In this document: positions 1-8,017 of the stretch, one piece after another | How positions within the stretch are numbered: the first letter of the stretch is position 1 | How the letters are laid out: every line of letters begins with the position of its first letter | NCBI RefSeq assembly: GCF_005517195.1 | Contig: NZ_CP040244.1 | Coordinates: 7,458,001 to 7,522,000, forward strand | DNA from: Streptomyces vilmorinianum | GTDB taxonomy: Bacteria > Actinomycetota > Actinomycetes > Streptomycetales > Streptomycetaceae | Length of the DNA: 64,000 bases | Direction: 5' to 3' | The notes under the pieces: model-generated | What the model was told of the DNA's origin: nothing | The model's database searches: none | What the model saw: only the letters and a program-made list of their open reading frames with translations | Made by a program: the position numbers and the translations under genes

Positions 1-1214
1 TGCTGGGAGCCGTCCAGACGGATGCGGCCGACCGCCTTGTACGCCCGCTCGCGGGCCTGCGCCAGGTCTTCCCCGGTCGCGGTGACCGACAGGACGCGGC
101 CGCCGGCGCTCACGATCGCGTCGCCGTCCCGCTTGGTGCCGGCGTGCAGCACGTACGCGTGCGGGGCGTTCTGCGCCGCGACCTCGTCGAGGCCCTCGAT
201 CGGGTCACCCGTACGCGGCGTCCCGGGGTAGTTGTGCGAGGCGACGACCACGGTCACGGCCGCGTCCTCGCGCCAGTTGAGCGGCGGCTCGTTGTCGAGC
301 GTGCCGTTGGCGGCGTTCAGCAGGACGCTCGCCAGCGGGGTGCGGAGCCGGGCGAGCACGACCTGGGTCTCCGGGTCGCCGAAACGGGCGTTGAACTCGA
401 TGACCCGTACACCGCGGCTGGTGATCGCCAGACCCGCGTACAGCAGCCCGGAGAAGGGGGTGCCGCGGCGGCGCAGCTCGTCGACGGTGGGCTGCAGGAC
501 GGTGTCCATGACCTCGTCGACCAGCTTGGGGTCGGCCCAGGGCAGCGGCGAGTAGGCGCCCATGCCGCCGGTGTTCGGGCCCTCGTCGCCGTCGAGCGCG
601 CGCTTGAAGTCCTGCGCGGGCTGGAGGGGAAGGACGGTGACGCCGTCGGTGATCGCGAAGAGGGAGACCTCGGGGCCGTCCAGGTACTCCTCGATGACGA
701 CGCGGCCGCAGGCGAGCGCGTGCGCCCGGGCCTCGGCCAGGTCGGAGGTGACCACGACGCCCTTGCCGGCAGCGAGACCGTCGTCCTTGACGACGTACGG
801 AGCGCCGAAGGCGTCGAGCGCCTCGTCGATCTCCTCCGCGGTGGTGCAGACGTAGCTGCGGGCGGTCGGGACGTTGGCCCCGGCCATGACGTCCTTGGCG
901 AACGCCTTGGAGCCCTCCAGCTGCGCCGCCTGCTCGGACGGGCCGAAGCAGGGGATGCCGGCCGCGCGGACGGCGTCGGCGACACCGGCGACGAGCGGGG
1001 CCTCCGGGCCGACGACGACCAGATCGGCCTCCAGGCTTGTGGCCAGGCCGGCGACGGCGGCGCCGTCCAGCTGGTCGACGGGGTGCAGCTCGGCGACCTC
1101 CGCGATTCCGGCGTTGCCGGGCGCGCAGTGCAGAGCGGTGACGTCGGGATCGAGGGAGAGAGAGCGGCACAGGGCGTGTTCGCGGGCGCCGCCGCCGATG
1201 ACGAGGACCTTCAC
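1..1214 (-). CDS. purD: Phosphoribosylamine-glycine ligase (GAR synthetase), C-terminus outside window
   Basis: Joins glycine to 5-phosphoribosylamine with ATP, the second step of de novo purine synthesis, in the cytosol. The reverse-strand frame opens with GTG at 1214 and reads VKVLVIGGGAREHAL, the family's N-terminal nucleotide-binding motif. Further in come VVGPEAPL, the ATP-grasp segment VVKDDGLAAGKGV, GPNTGGMGAYSP and FNARFGDPE, all PurD hallmarks. About 404 codons are present; the usual length near 420 implies 15-20 residues lie beyond base 1. It lies 61 bp downstream of dnaX on the same strand. The long plus-strand frames over it are GC-rich shadows. Confidence 0.97.
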   Translation of the reverse strand, partial: MKVLVIGGGAREHALCRSLSLDPDVTALHCAPGNAGIAEVAELHPVDQLDGAAVAGLATSLEADLVVVGPEAPLVAGVADAVRAAGIPCFGPSEQAAQLEGSKAFAKDVMAGANVPTARSYVCTTAEEIDEALDAFGAPYVVKDDGLAAGKGVVVTSDLAEARAHALACGRVVIEEYLDGPEVSLFAITDGVTVLPLQPAQDFKRALDGDEGPNTGGMGAYSPLPWADPKLVDEVMDTVLQPTVDELRRRGTPFSGLLYAGLAITSRGVRVIEFNARFGDPETQVVLARLRTPLASVLLNAANGTLDNEPPLNWREDAAVTVVVASHNYPGTPRTGDPIEGLDEVAAQNAPHAYVLHAGTKRDGDAIVSAGGRVLSVTATGEDLAQARERAYKAVGRIRLDGSQ

Positions 1215-1275
1215 GCCAGCCAGGGTAGCCCGGGGGCGGCCGTGGTCTTTGTGCGGGCCACCGAGCGAGACGGCC

Positions 1276-3354
1276 CTACTCGTTCGTGTATTCCTCCACA
1301 ACCGTGGCTCCGAGCTCGCGCACGATCAGTTCGTGGCCGGAGAGGGCGGAGTCGACGAGGTCGGGATCGTCCTCCTCCGGCACGTCGTCCTCGGGCGCGA
1401 CGGGCCGGCGCTGCGGCGGTGCCTCCACGGGAGCGGGGGCGGCAGCCGAGGCCTGCGGGCGGGGCGTGGGCGGCGCCTGTGCCGGGGTGGGCGCGGGGGC
1501 CTGAGCGGGCGGCGGGGCCTGCTGGAAGGACGGGGCGGGCGCGGACGCGGCCGGGCGGCCGCCGAAGTTGGCCGCGGCGGGCGGCGGTGTGGCACCGCCC
1601 GAGGGGTCGATGATCGCCTCGATCTTCCACTGCACGTTGAACTGCTCGGCGAGCGCCTGGCGCAGGACGTCCTCGCTGCCGCTGCTCGCGAAGTTGTCGC
1701 GGGCGCCGGCGTTGAGGAAGCCGAGCTGGAGGGTGGTGCCGTCGAACCCGGCGACCTGGGCGTTCTGGCTCAGCAGGATCCAGGTGAAGCGGCGGCGGTT
1801 CTTGACCGCTTCGAGGATCGACGGCCACATGTTCCGCACCTGGGCGGCGCCCTGGGCCATGTCGCCGGCGGGCGCGACCGGGGCGGGCTGCGCGGGAGCG
1901 GCCTGGGCGGGAGCGGGGGCTTGCGGCGCCGGAGCGGCGGGGGCCGAAGCGCCCGGCCAGGCGCCGGGGGCGGGGGCACCGGGTGTGGCGGCCCCGGGCC
2001 AGGCGCCCGGGCGGGGGCCTTCGGCGGCCGGAGTCGGCTGCGCGGGGGCGGGTGCTGGGGCAGGAGTCGGGGTGGGCTGGACCGGCGCGGGCGGGGGCGG
2101 AGGCGGCGCCATCGGCGTGTGAGCCTCGGGACCGGGCACGTACCCCATCGCGGGCGCCGGCGAACCGGTGGTGAAGACGGGCGCGGGCGCGGCGGCGGCG
2201 CCGCGCTCCAGCCGGTCGATCCGGGCCTGGAGCGACCGCTCGTCGTCGAAGGCGGCGGGCAGCAGCACGCGCGCGCAGATCAGCTCCAGCTGCAGCCGCG
2301 GCGAGGTGGCCCCGCGCATCTCGGTGAGCCCGCTGTTCACGAGGTCGGCGGCCCGGCTGAGCTCGGCGGCGCCGAAGACCGAGGCCTGCGCCTGCATGCG
2401 CTCGACGACATCGACCGGGGCGTCGATGAGCCCCTTCTCGGCCGCGTCCGGCACGGCGGCGAGGATCACCAGATCCCGCAGGCGCTCGAGCAGGTCGGCG
2501 ACGAACCGCCGGGGGTCGTTGCCGCCCTCGATGACCCGGTCCACGACCTCGAACGCGGCCGCGCCGTCCCCGGCGGCGAAGGCGTCCACCACGGAGTCGA
2601 GCAGGGACCCGTCCGTGTATCCGAGAAGAGACGTCGCCATGGCGTATGTCACACCGTCTTCGGCGGCGCCGGCCAGCAGCTGGTCCATGACGGACATCGA
2701 GTCACGCACGGACCCGGCACCGGCGCGCACGACGAGTGGCAGCACCCCGTCCTCGACGGGAATGCCCTCACGCCCGCAGACCTCGCCCAGATACTCCCGC
2801 AGGGTCCCGGGCGGCACGAGCCGGAAGGGGTAGTGATGCGTCCTCGACCGAATGGTCCCGATGACCTTCTCGGGCTCGGTGGTGGCGAAGATGAACTTGA
2901 GATGCTCCGGCGGCTCCTCGACCACCTTCAGCAGGGCGTTGAAGCCCGCCGAGGTGACCATGTGCGCCTCGTCGATGATGTAGATCTTGTACCGGCTCGA
3001 CGCGGGCCCGAAGAACGCCTTCTCCCGCAGGTCACGGGCATCGTCCACACCACCGTGCGAAGCGGCGTCGATCTCGATGACGTCGATCGACCCCGGCCCG
3101 TTCCGCGCCAGGTCACGGCAGGACTGGCACTCCCCGCAGGGGGTGGGAGTGGGACCCTGCTCACAGTTCAGACAGCGCGCGAGGATGCGCGCACTGGTCG
3201 TCTTGCCGCATCCACGGGGCCCGCTGAACAGGTACGCGTGATTGACCCGGTTGTTCCGCAGGGCCTGCTGCAACGGGTCGGTGACATGCTCCTGCCCGAT
3301 GACCTCGGCGAAGGACTCAGGGCGATAGCGGCGGTACAGCGCGAGAGACGACAC
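1276..3354 (-). CDS. dnaX: DNA polymerase III subunit gamma/tau
   Basis: Clamp-loader ATPase that loads the beta clamp and organises the replisome. The first 370 residues are a canonical AAA+ module: ALYRRYRPESF, Walker A GPRGCGKT, a four-Cys zinc site (CLNCEQGP...CGECQSC), Walker B with IIDEAHM and the sensor SRTHHYPF. The rest is a long Pro/Ala-rich linker and a tau-like C-terminal domain (about 692 aa in all). I chose GTG 3354 (VSSLALYRRY) over an upstream start at 3393, because that would run into the SRP RNA gene and add residues not seen in the family. The linker's composition explains the strong antisense open frames here. Confidence 0.96.
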   Translation of the reverse strand: MSSLALYRRYRPESFAEVIGQEHVTDPLQQALRNNRVNHAYLFSGPRGCGKTTSARILARCLNCEQGPTPTPCGECQSCRDLARNGPGSIDVIEIDAASHGGVDDARDLREKAFFGPASSRYKIYIIDEAHMVTSAGFNALLKVVEEPPEHLKFIFATTEPEKVIGTIRSRTHHYPFRLVPPGTLREYLGEVCGREGIPVEDGVLPLVVRAGAGSVRDSMSVMDQLLAGAAEDGVTYAMATSLLGYTDGSLLDSVVDAFAAGDGAAAFEVVDRVIEGGNDPRRFVADLLERLRDLVILAAVPDAAEKGLIDAPVDVVERMQAQASVFGAAELSRAADLVNSGLTEMRGATSPRLQLELICARVLLPAAFDDERSLQARIDRLERGAAAAPAPVFTTGSPAPAMGYVPGPEAHTPMAPPPPPPAPVQPTPTPAPAPAPAQPTPAAEGPRPGAWPGAATPGAPAPGAWPGASAPAAPAPQAPAPAQAAPAQPAPVAPAGDMAQGAAQVRNMWPSILEAVKNRRRFTWILLSQNAQVAGFDGTTLQLGFLNAGARDNFASSGSEDVLRQALAEQFNVQWKIEAIIDPSGGATPPPAAANFGGRPAASAPAPSFQQAPPPAQAPAPTPAQAPPTPRPQASAAAPAPVEAPPQRRPVAPEDDVPEEDDPDLVDSALSGHELIVRELGATVVEEYTNE

Positions 3355-3404
3355 GTATACGAGGTTATAGGCGCCCACCGACAACCCGGGCACTCCCGGG
3401 AACG

Positions 3405-3500
3405 CAAGCGCCCCCCACGCACCCGCCAGAGCCGACCTACCCTTGCTGCCTTCCGGCCCTGGGGGAGTTCAGTCAGATAGCGCCACGTGAGGGGCTCCGC
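3405..3500 (-). ncRNA. ffs: Small SRP RNA (4.5S-type signal recognition particle RNA)
   Basis: The reverse strand carries the universal SRP domain-IV core, CAGGGCCGGAAGGCAGCAAG, with its GGAA tetraloop, followed by GGUAGGUCGG. The ends pair perfectly over 10 bp: CCCCUCACGU (reverse of 3485-3494) with GCGUGGGGGG (reverse of 3411-3420), G-U pairs included. That closes the expected single long hairpin of about 95 nt. Location just upstream of dnaX and next to tRNA-Ser fits the actinobacterial arrangement as I recall it. The exact ends are estimated from the stem. Confidence 0.9.
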
Positions 3501-3618
3501 CAAGGGTACCCGATCCCAGGGGCCCCACGTGCCCCCGATCGACCTCGGACCGACCTCCGGGATCGCTCCCGGGGATCAGGTTCGCGAGCACTCCTCAACG
3601 TCTTGTATTGTTTGCGGC

Positions 3619-3703
3619 GGAGGATTCGCCTAGAGGCCTAGGGCGCACGCTTGGAAAGCGTGTTGGGGGCAACCCCTCACGAGTTCGAATCTCGTATCCT
3701 CCG
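3619..3703 (+). tRNA. tRNA-Ser(GGA)
   Basis: An 85-nt serine tRNA with a long variable arm. Acceptor stem GGAGGAT (3619-3625) pairs with ATCCTCC (3696-3702); discriminator G at 3703. The anticodon loop TTGGAAA gives anticodon GGA; the T-loop reads GTTCGAAT. CCA is not encoded. Its 3' part from 3651 is duplicated at 7233-7286, so this gene is the integration site of the adjacent island and is restored intact by it. Confidence 0.97.
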
Positions 3704-3704
3704 C
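3651..3704 (+). repeat. attL-like 54-bp direct repeat within tRNA-Ser
   Basis: Bases 3651-3704 (anticodon loop to just past the acceptor end) are identical over 54 bp to 7233-7286. Identity breaks at the base before and after in both copies. A perfect duplication of a tRNA 3' half is the classic footprint of tyrosine-recombinase integration. Confidence 0.92.
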
Positions 3705-3724
3705 AGCCGCCTGAACAGGCGAAA

Positions 3725-3761
3725 CGAGAAGCCGAGCCGCAATCTGCGGCTCGGCTTCTCG
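3725..3761 (+). terminator. Strong hairpin after tRNA-Ser
   Basis: A perfect 17-bp stem, CGAGAAGCCGAGCCGCA with its complement, around a 3-nt loop. It sits 21 bp after the tRNA, inside the island, so the incoming element apparently supplies the tRNA with a terminator. No T-run follows, as is common in Streptomyces. Confidence 0.8.
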
Positions 3762-3770
3762 TCATGCTCC

Positions 3771-3792
3771 GGTTGCATTTCCGGTTGCGTTC
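3771..3792 (+). other. Candidate integrase arm-type site, left end
   Basis: Two GGTTGC units 12 bp apart, matched at 19 of 22 positions by 7118-7139 at the other end of the island. Position and repetition suggest recombinase arm sites; this is inference from arrangement only. Confidence 0.45.
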
Positions 3793-3981
3793 ACATGCAC
3801 CTAATTCGGGTGTCTCGGGTAACTGGGTAGCCCCACTCCCGCCGCCTCGCGGATGCCGGCGCCCACCAACGGGGGAGTCCTGCCCCGTACGGCATCTGCG
3901 GATCACAGGGGTACGACATCCTTGAAACCCCGCGGCGGGTCTCCCCGCTGCCATGGTCCTGATCCCGCGAGGTGTCCCGGC

Positions 3982-6408
3982 ATGAAGTCCCGATCGACGC
4001 TGGCGACTTGGCTGGACGGCCTTGACGGCTGTCGCCTGGCACGCGTGCTCGAGACGCGGAGGGACGCCGCGTCCCCTCCGGAGCCGCGATCGGTGGGGGA
4101 ACTGGCCGACCGTCTTCAGCGCCCGGGATCGGTGGCGCTTGCCCTGCCGCAGCTCGCCCTGCCTCATCTCCAGGTCGCCGAAGCGCTGGCGGCGCTGGGT
4201 GCGCCCGCGTCGCGCGATGCCCTGGCGGAGCTGCTGGAAGCGGCGGACGGTGAAGCCGCCCGCGAGCTGGACGCCGCACTGGAGGCTCTCGCCGATCATG
4301 CTCTGGTCTGGCCTGACGGCGCAGGGAAGCTCCGCATGGCCGGACCGCTCCGGCAGGCGTGGGACGCACCACTGGGCCTGGATGCCCCGCTGGAGGAACT
4401 GCTCACGGGCACGACCTCCGACGAGCTACGCGGCATGCTGGCGGCACTGGGCGTCAAACCGCCGGGCAGCAAGGCGCAGCGGCTGGCCGCGCTCATGGAA
4501 CACCACGGCGACCCGGAGCGGATCCTCTCCGTGGTCGCCACTGCCCCTGCGGCGACCCGGAAGCTGCTGGAAGGCCGAGCGGGGGCCGGGCCCGCGAGGC
4601 CCGCGCGGTTCATCATGTTCGGGAGTCCGGGCCCCGATCTCGAACCGGGCGCTCGATGGGCACTGGAGCGGGGACTCCTGGTCCAGGACCGCCACCGCTA
4701 CGGCCCGGCCCGTATGCCCGCCGAGGTGGCACTCGCGCTGCGCGGGCCCGGCTGGCACGCCCCGTTCCAAGCCGTCCCGCCTTCCGTGGGGTTGGCGCCC
4801 GTCACACCGAGGGAGGTCGACCGCGAGGCGTCGGCCGTCGCCTCGGCGTTCGCCGCCGGCGCTGCCTCGGTCCTGTCGGCCTGCTCGGCAACCGCGCCGG
4901 CCCGGCTGAAGTCCGGCGGGATCGGTGCGCGTGAACTGGCACGGATCGGCAAGGCCGCCCAGGCCGACGACACCGTCGTACGCCTCACCCTGGAGACCGC
5001 GTACGCCGCCGGGCTGCTGGCCCGGGACTGCGATCGAGTGGCCCCCACCGAGGCATACGACGCCTGGGCGGCACAGGAACCCCCGGAGCAGTTCGCCGTA
5101 CTGCTCCAGGCATGGTGGAACCTGCCGCTCACCCCCACCCAGGCCCGCGACGAGGACAACAAGGCTCTCCCGGCACTCGGCGGCGCACCGCCCTGCAACG
5201 GCTGCGTGCAGGCCCGCCACGGTCTGCTGGCCTCAGCCGCGCGGCTCCCGACAGGGCAGGGCGTGCGGGTCGCGTCGGATCTGGGGCCGCTGGTCGCCTG
5301 GCACCGCCCCCTCGCCGACTCGTCGCCGGACGGAACGCCGTTCGCCACCGTGATCCAGGAGGCCGAACTCCTCGGCGTACTCGCACGCGGTGCTCTGTCC
5401 GCCTTCGGCATCCACCTGTGGACCGGCGACGCGGAGAGGCTGGGCATCGAATGCCGTCGGCTGCTGCCCTCGGCCGCCGCGACGGCCCGGATCGGCGCCG
5501 ACCTCACCGCCGTCGTCACCGGCACCCCGTCCGCGCGGCTGGCCTCGCTCCTGGACTCCGTCGCCGACCGGGAGACCAACGGCACGGCATCGGTGTGGCG
5601 GTTCAGCCCCGGCAGCGTCCGCCGGGCCCTGGACGCCGGCCGTACCCCCGAGGACATCACGGCCGACCTGGCCGCCGTCGCCGCCGAGCCGCTGCCACAG
5701 CCGCTGTCGTACCTGATCACCGACACCGCACGAAGCCACGGGCGCGTGCGCATCGCCCCCGCCGCCTGCGTCCTCCACGGCGACGAGCCCGCGCTCCTGG
5801 CCGAACTCGCCGCCCACCGCAAGCTCGCCAAGCTTGGGCTGCGCCAGTTGGCACCGACGGTGCTGATCAGCCGCAGCCCGCTCGACGCGACCCTCGCCGC
5901 TCTTCGGGCCGAGGGATACGCCCCCGTCGCCGAGACCGACGAGGGAACGGTACGCATCGAGAAGACCCGGCCTCGGCGGGCCGCCGCTTGCGTTCCGGCT
6001 CCGCGCGGCTCCAGGGCGAGGGGCGGCGGCCGGACCGCTGCCCCGAGCATGGCAAAGGGATCCGCCGCCTTCGACCCGAGCGCGTTGGCGACCCGGCTGC
6101 TGGCCGCCCCGGCAACGGCTCCCGAACCAGCACCGTTCGAGGGCGGAGTGCCCTTCGCCACAGACACCGAGGAGATCGTCGCAGGGTGGGCGAAGCGCCT
6201 GCCGTACACCGACGTCCGCCAGCTCGCCCACGCCATCGACGCAGCTCATGCCATCGCCGTGGAGTACGTCGCCGCCTCCGGCAACCGCACGGTGCGCACC
6301 CTCAGCCGCCTCGAACTCGACCCGCCCTACCTCGAAGCCTGGTGCCACCTGCGAGAAGACGAACGCGTCTTCACCCTCTCCCGCATCCACGGCGTCATGC
6401 CGACGTGA
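3982..6408 (+). CDS. SAP / XPB-N-like helicase-associated / WYL domain protein
   Basis: An 808-residue protein of the actinobacterial helicase-associated (XPB/Ssl2 N-terminal, Helicase_C_3) family. Near residues 140-180 is a SAP-like DNA-binding helix pair (DELRGMLAALGVKPPGSKAQ). The conserved block around residues 535-660 (RRALDAGRTPEDI, PQPLSYLITDTA, GRVRIAPA) is the XPB N-terminal-like domain. The last 100 residues resemble WYL (AIAVEYVAASGNRTVRTLS, LEAWCHLREDERVF). There are no Walker motifs, so it is not itself a helicase. I chose ATG 3982 (MKSRSTLATWLDGLD) over 3853; a GAGG box precedes it. It fills most of the tRNA-Ser island. The function is unknown; DNA binding is a reasonable inference. 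Confidence 0.85.
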   Translation: MKSRSTLATWLDGLDGCRLARVLETRRDAASPPEPRSVGELADRLQRPGSVALALPQLALPHLQVAEALAALGAPASRDALAELLEAADGEAARELDAALEALADHALVWPDGAGKLRMAGPLRQAWDAPLGLDAPLEELLTGTTSDELRGMLAALGVKPPGSKAQRLAALMEHHGDPERILSVVATAPAATRKLLEGRAGAGPARPARFIMFGSPGPDLEPGARWALERGLLVQDRHRYGPARMPAEVALALRGPGWHAPFQAVPPSVGLAPVTPREVDREASAVASAFAAGAASVLSACSATAPARLKSGGIGARELARIGKAAQADDTVVRLTLETAYAAGLLARDCDRVAPTEAYDAWAAQEPPEQFAVLLQAWWNLPLTPTQARDEDNKALPALGGAPPCNGCVQARHGLLASAARLPTGQGVRVASDLGPLVAWHRPLADSSPDGTPFATVIQEAELLGVLARGALSAFGIHLWTGDAERLGIECRRLLPSAAATARIGADLTAVVTGTPSARLASLLDSVADRETNGTASVWRFSPGSVRRALDAGRTPEDITADLAAVAAEPLPQPLSYLITDTARSHGRVRIAPAACVLHGDEPALLAELAAHRKLAKLGLRQLAPTVLISRSPLDATLAALRAEGYAPVAETDEGTVRIEKTRPRRAAACVPAPRGSRARGGGRTAAPSMAKGSAAFDPSALATRLLAAPATAPEPAPFEGGVPFATDTEEIVAGWAKRLPYTDVRQLAHAIDAAHAIAVEYVAASGNRTVRTLSRLELDPPYLEAWCHLREDERVFTLSRIHGVMPT

Positions 6409-6432
6409 ATCCATGACATCGATGAACCATGA

Positions 6433-6470
6433 GAGATATACTTGTTTCCACAGTTGATATACGGGAGGTG
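6433..6470 (+). promoter_or_regulatory. AT-rich vapBC promoter/operator region
   Basis: An unusually AT-rich patch upstream of vapB with two direct copies of GATATAC and the RBS GGGAGG at 6463-6468. VapBC complexes normally bind and repress their own promoter, so the repeats are candidate operator half-sites. This is inference. Confidence 0.4.
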
Positions 6471-6473
6471 CAC

Positions 6474-6689
6474 ATGAGCCGGACAGTGATCGACCTCGAT
6501 GACGAGCTGGTGGCAGACGTAGCCAAAGCCCTGGGCACCAGTACCAAGAAGGAGACGGTCAACACAGCCTTGCGCGAGGTACTGGAGAACAGGCGGCGGG
6601 CGCTGGCCCTGACCCGCCTGCGCGCCGCGGCCGACGAAGGCGCGTTCGATCTGACGCTCTTCGAGGACAAGCGGAACTACCGACGGTGA
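6474..6689 (+). CDS. vapB: VapB-type antitoxin
   Basis: A 71-residue antitoxin with the typical start SRTVIDLDDELVADV and the segment TKKETVNTALREVLE, a ribbon-helix-helix module of the VapB family that is common in actinobacteria. The C-terminal half (RLRAAADEGAFDLTLFEDK) should bind the toxin. I chose ATG 6474 over 6429 because GGGAGG lies 6 bp upstream and it begins at the family motif. It overlaps vapC by 4 bp (GTGA), indicating translational coupling. Inside a tRNA island such a pair may act as an addiction module. Confidence 0.88.
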   Translation: MSRTVIDLDDELVADVAKALGTSTKKETVNTALREVLENRRRALALTRLRAAADEGAFDLTLFEDKRNYRR

Positions 6690-7108
6690 ATGCCGCGCTC
6701 TACCTGATCGACACCAGCGCCCTCGCCCGATTCATGCGGGGCGACGCGGAGCAGTACGGCTGGGACCAGGCAGCAGCAGCCGGCCTCATCGCCACGTGCC
6801 CCATCACGGAGCTGGAGTTCTTCTACAGCGCCCGATCGGCCGCCGACCGGGCACGCGGCATCGAGGACATACGGCTGATCTTCGGCTGGGTCCCGGTCGA
6901 CGACCGCGCCTACGACCGCGCCTGGCAGGTCCAGGAAGCCCTCACCAAACAGGGCAAGCACCGCAGCGCCGGTGCGGTGGATCTCGTCGTCGCCGCGACC
7001 GCCGAGTTGCAGGGACTGACACTCCTGCACTGCGACCACGACTTCGAGTGCATCGCCGCAGTAACCGGCCAACCCCTCCAGTGGTACGGCCCCGAGGGGC
7101 GTAAGTAG
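6686..7108 (+). CDS. vapC: VapC-type PIN-domain ribonuclease toxin
   Basis: A 140-residue PIN-domain RNase; VapC toxins cleave tRNA or rRNA when not held by VapB. The conserved acidic residues are visible: D9 in YLIDTSAL, E42 in ITELEF, D99 in GAVDLVVAA and D117/D119 in CDHDFE. It starts at GTG 6686 inside the vapB stop region, so the two are co-translated. All catalytic acids are present, which suggests an active toxin. Confidence 0.9.
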   Translation: MNAALYLIDTSALARFMRGDAEQYGWDQAAAAGLIATCPITELEFFYSARSAADRARGIEDIRLIFGWVPVDDRAYDRAWQVQEALTKQGKHRSAGAVDLVVAATAELQGLTLLHCDHDFECIAAVTGQPLQWYGPEGRK

Positions 7109-7117
7109 TCGAACGGT

Positions 7118-7139
7118 GGTTGCAGTTCTGGTTGCATTC
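7118..7139 (+). other. Candidate integrase arm-type site, right end
   Basis: Counterpart of 3771-3792 (19 of 22 identical), lying 9 bp after vapC and 93 bp before the right tRNA repeat. Confidence 0.45.
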
Positions 7140-7232
7140 GCCCCCGTCCGGGGCCGTCCGCCAGGTAGCGCCCCAGTCACTCCACCCGAGGTCAGGACAA
7201 GTACGACCCCAGCCGGACCCCCGTACGAACAT

Positions 7233-7286
7233 TTGGAAAGCGTGTTGGGGGCAACCCCTCACGAGTTCGAATCTCGTATCCTCCGC
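7233..7286 (+). repeat. attR-like 54-bp tRNA-Ser fragment
   Basis: An exact copy of 3651-3704. It lacks the 5' half of the tRNA (no D-arm or acceptor 5' strand), so it is not a functional tRNA but the displaced 3' end left by integration. Confidence 0.92.
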
Positions 7287-7311
7287 CAGTGCCTCACCGG
7301 GCACGATGTCG

Positions 7312-7341
7312 AAGGGCCCCGCTGCTTGCAGCGGGGCCCTT
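7312..7341 (+). terminator. Original tRNA-Ser terminator
   Basis: A hairpin of AAGGGCCCCGCTGC with its complement, followed by a T-rich tract. It sits right after the displaced tRNA 3' end and was probably the terminator of tRNA-Ser before the island integrated. Confidence 0.75.
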
Positions 7342-7350
7342 CTTCGTTGT

Positions 7351-7372
7351 CCGTCTCAGTTTCCGTCTCACC
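7351..7372. other. Second type of arm-like repeat outside the island
   Basis: Two CCGTCTCA units 11 bp apart, read on the minus strand just past a stop codon. The motif differs from the GGTTGC sites inside the island, so it may belong to another integrase that used the same tRNA. Inference. Confidence 0.35.
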
Positions 7373-7480
7373 TGCCCTCGGGCAGGCCCCAGAGAGCCTC
7401 GCCGGCCTGATCGGCGGTCTTCTTCAGCAGGGCCCCCGTCAGGGGGCCGCCGGCAGGCGAGGCGAACCACGTACCTCTTG
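7368..7480 (-). pseudogene. Possible integrase C-terminal relic
   Basis: The minus strand reads KKTADQAGEALWGLPEGR then TGA at 7370-7368, with coding-like composition and no usable start. It ends at a GAGACGG repeat pair facing the tRNA 3' end, which is where tyrosine integrase genes end in tRNA-integrated elements. No catalytic residues are in the fragment, so the identity rests on position only. Confidence 0.25.
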
Positions 7481-7505
7481 TACGGTGCCTGCCAAGGGGG
7501 CCGCC

Positions 7506-7676
7506 ATGCATGATCAGGACTGGGACGACGACAGCGCATACAGGTCGGCGGTGAGACGCACGCGGATCACGATGGCAATCGCGTTGATCGTGACCCTGTT
7601 GGTGGTCGGGATCGTAGCCGCCGCCGCCTTCGGCGTATCGCTGTTCCTGGACCTCGCTGAGGCTCTCAGTCGGTAG
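7506..7676 (+). CDS. Small single-pass membrane protein
   Basis: A 56-residue protein with an acidic N-terminus (HDQDWDDDS), an Arg-rich stretch, one clear transmembrane segment (MAIALIVTLLVVGIVAAAAF) and a short tail. ATG 7506 is preceded by an AAGGGGG ribosome site. The charge distribution suggests the N-terminus stays inside. I recognise no family. A minus-strand frame overlaps it but has no better support. Confidence 0.65.
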   Translation: MHDQDWDDDSAYRSAVRRTRITMAIALIVTLLVVGIVAAAAFGVSLFLDLAEALSR

Positions 7677-7679
7677 CCG

Positions 7680-8017
7680 TGCCCGCGGGGGTACGCCCTC
7701 CCGCTTTCCTCAAGTGGTGATCGCTCGACCCGCCGCTGCAGGCGGGCGCAGGCCACCAGTGCGCTGCCGTCTTCGGTGAGGTAGAGCAGGAAGGTCCATT
7801 TCCGATCAGCAGAATGGATCAGCCCTCCGCGCACCGGCCGGCCATGCTCGCGGAGGAGCCGCACCATTCGTTCCAGCCCAAGAGGCTCCACTCCGTGCAG
7901 CCGCATGCGCTGAAGTCGGCGTGCAAAGACCCCGGCATGCTGCCCTACGGGATGCGTCGTATCCGCCATGCTGTAGGTGGCGCCGCTGCGGATGGCGGCC
8001 AGAGCACCCGCGGACAC
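7680..8017 (-). CDS. Hypothetical protein, possibly truncated
   Basis: A minus-strand frame with Streptomyces-like codon use, reading MADTTHPVGQHAGVFARRLQ, then GLIHSADRKWTFLLYLTEDG and ALVACARLQRR. It could start at ATG 7969 or GTG 8017. The frame stays open past 7680 into antisense of the small membrane gene, so the true C-terminus is unclear and may be lost or frameshifted. It is divergent from, and overlaps the start of, the VCBS gene. No family recognised. Confidence 0.4.

Larger units (their letters stand above)
3651..7286. mobile_element. tRNA-Ser integrated island without an integrase
   Basis: A 3.6-kb segment between 54-bp tRNA-derived repeats. It holds a terminator, a SAP/helicase-associated/WYL protein and a VapBC pair. 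No recombinase, replication or transfer gene is visible, so it is either a deletion remnant or an element moved by an integrase in trans. Both ends carry a related 22-bp motif with two GGTTGC units (3771-3792 and 7118-7139, 19 of 22 identical, same orientation), resembling arm-type integrase sites. That reading of the motif is inference. Confidence 0.82.

Noticed and set aside
144..3480. Long plus-strand frames (489 and 868 residues) over purD and dnaX
   Set aside because: They are antisense to genes with clear motifs and read as Arg/Gly/Val-rich low-complexity protein, the usual GC-skew shadow.
3982..6408. A true DNA helicase
   Set aside because: Only the helicase-associated XPB-N-like part is seen; there are no Walker A/B or helicase motifs.
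7233..7286. A third tRNA-Ser
   Set aside because: Only the 3' half is present; no acceptor 5' strand or D-arm.
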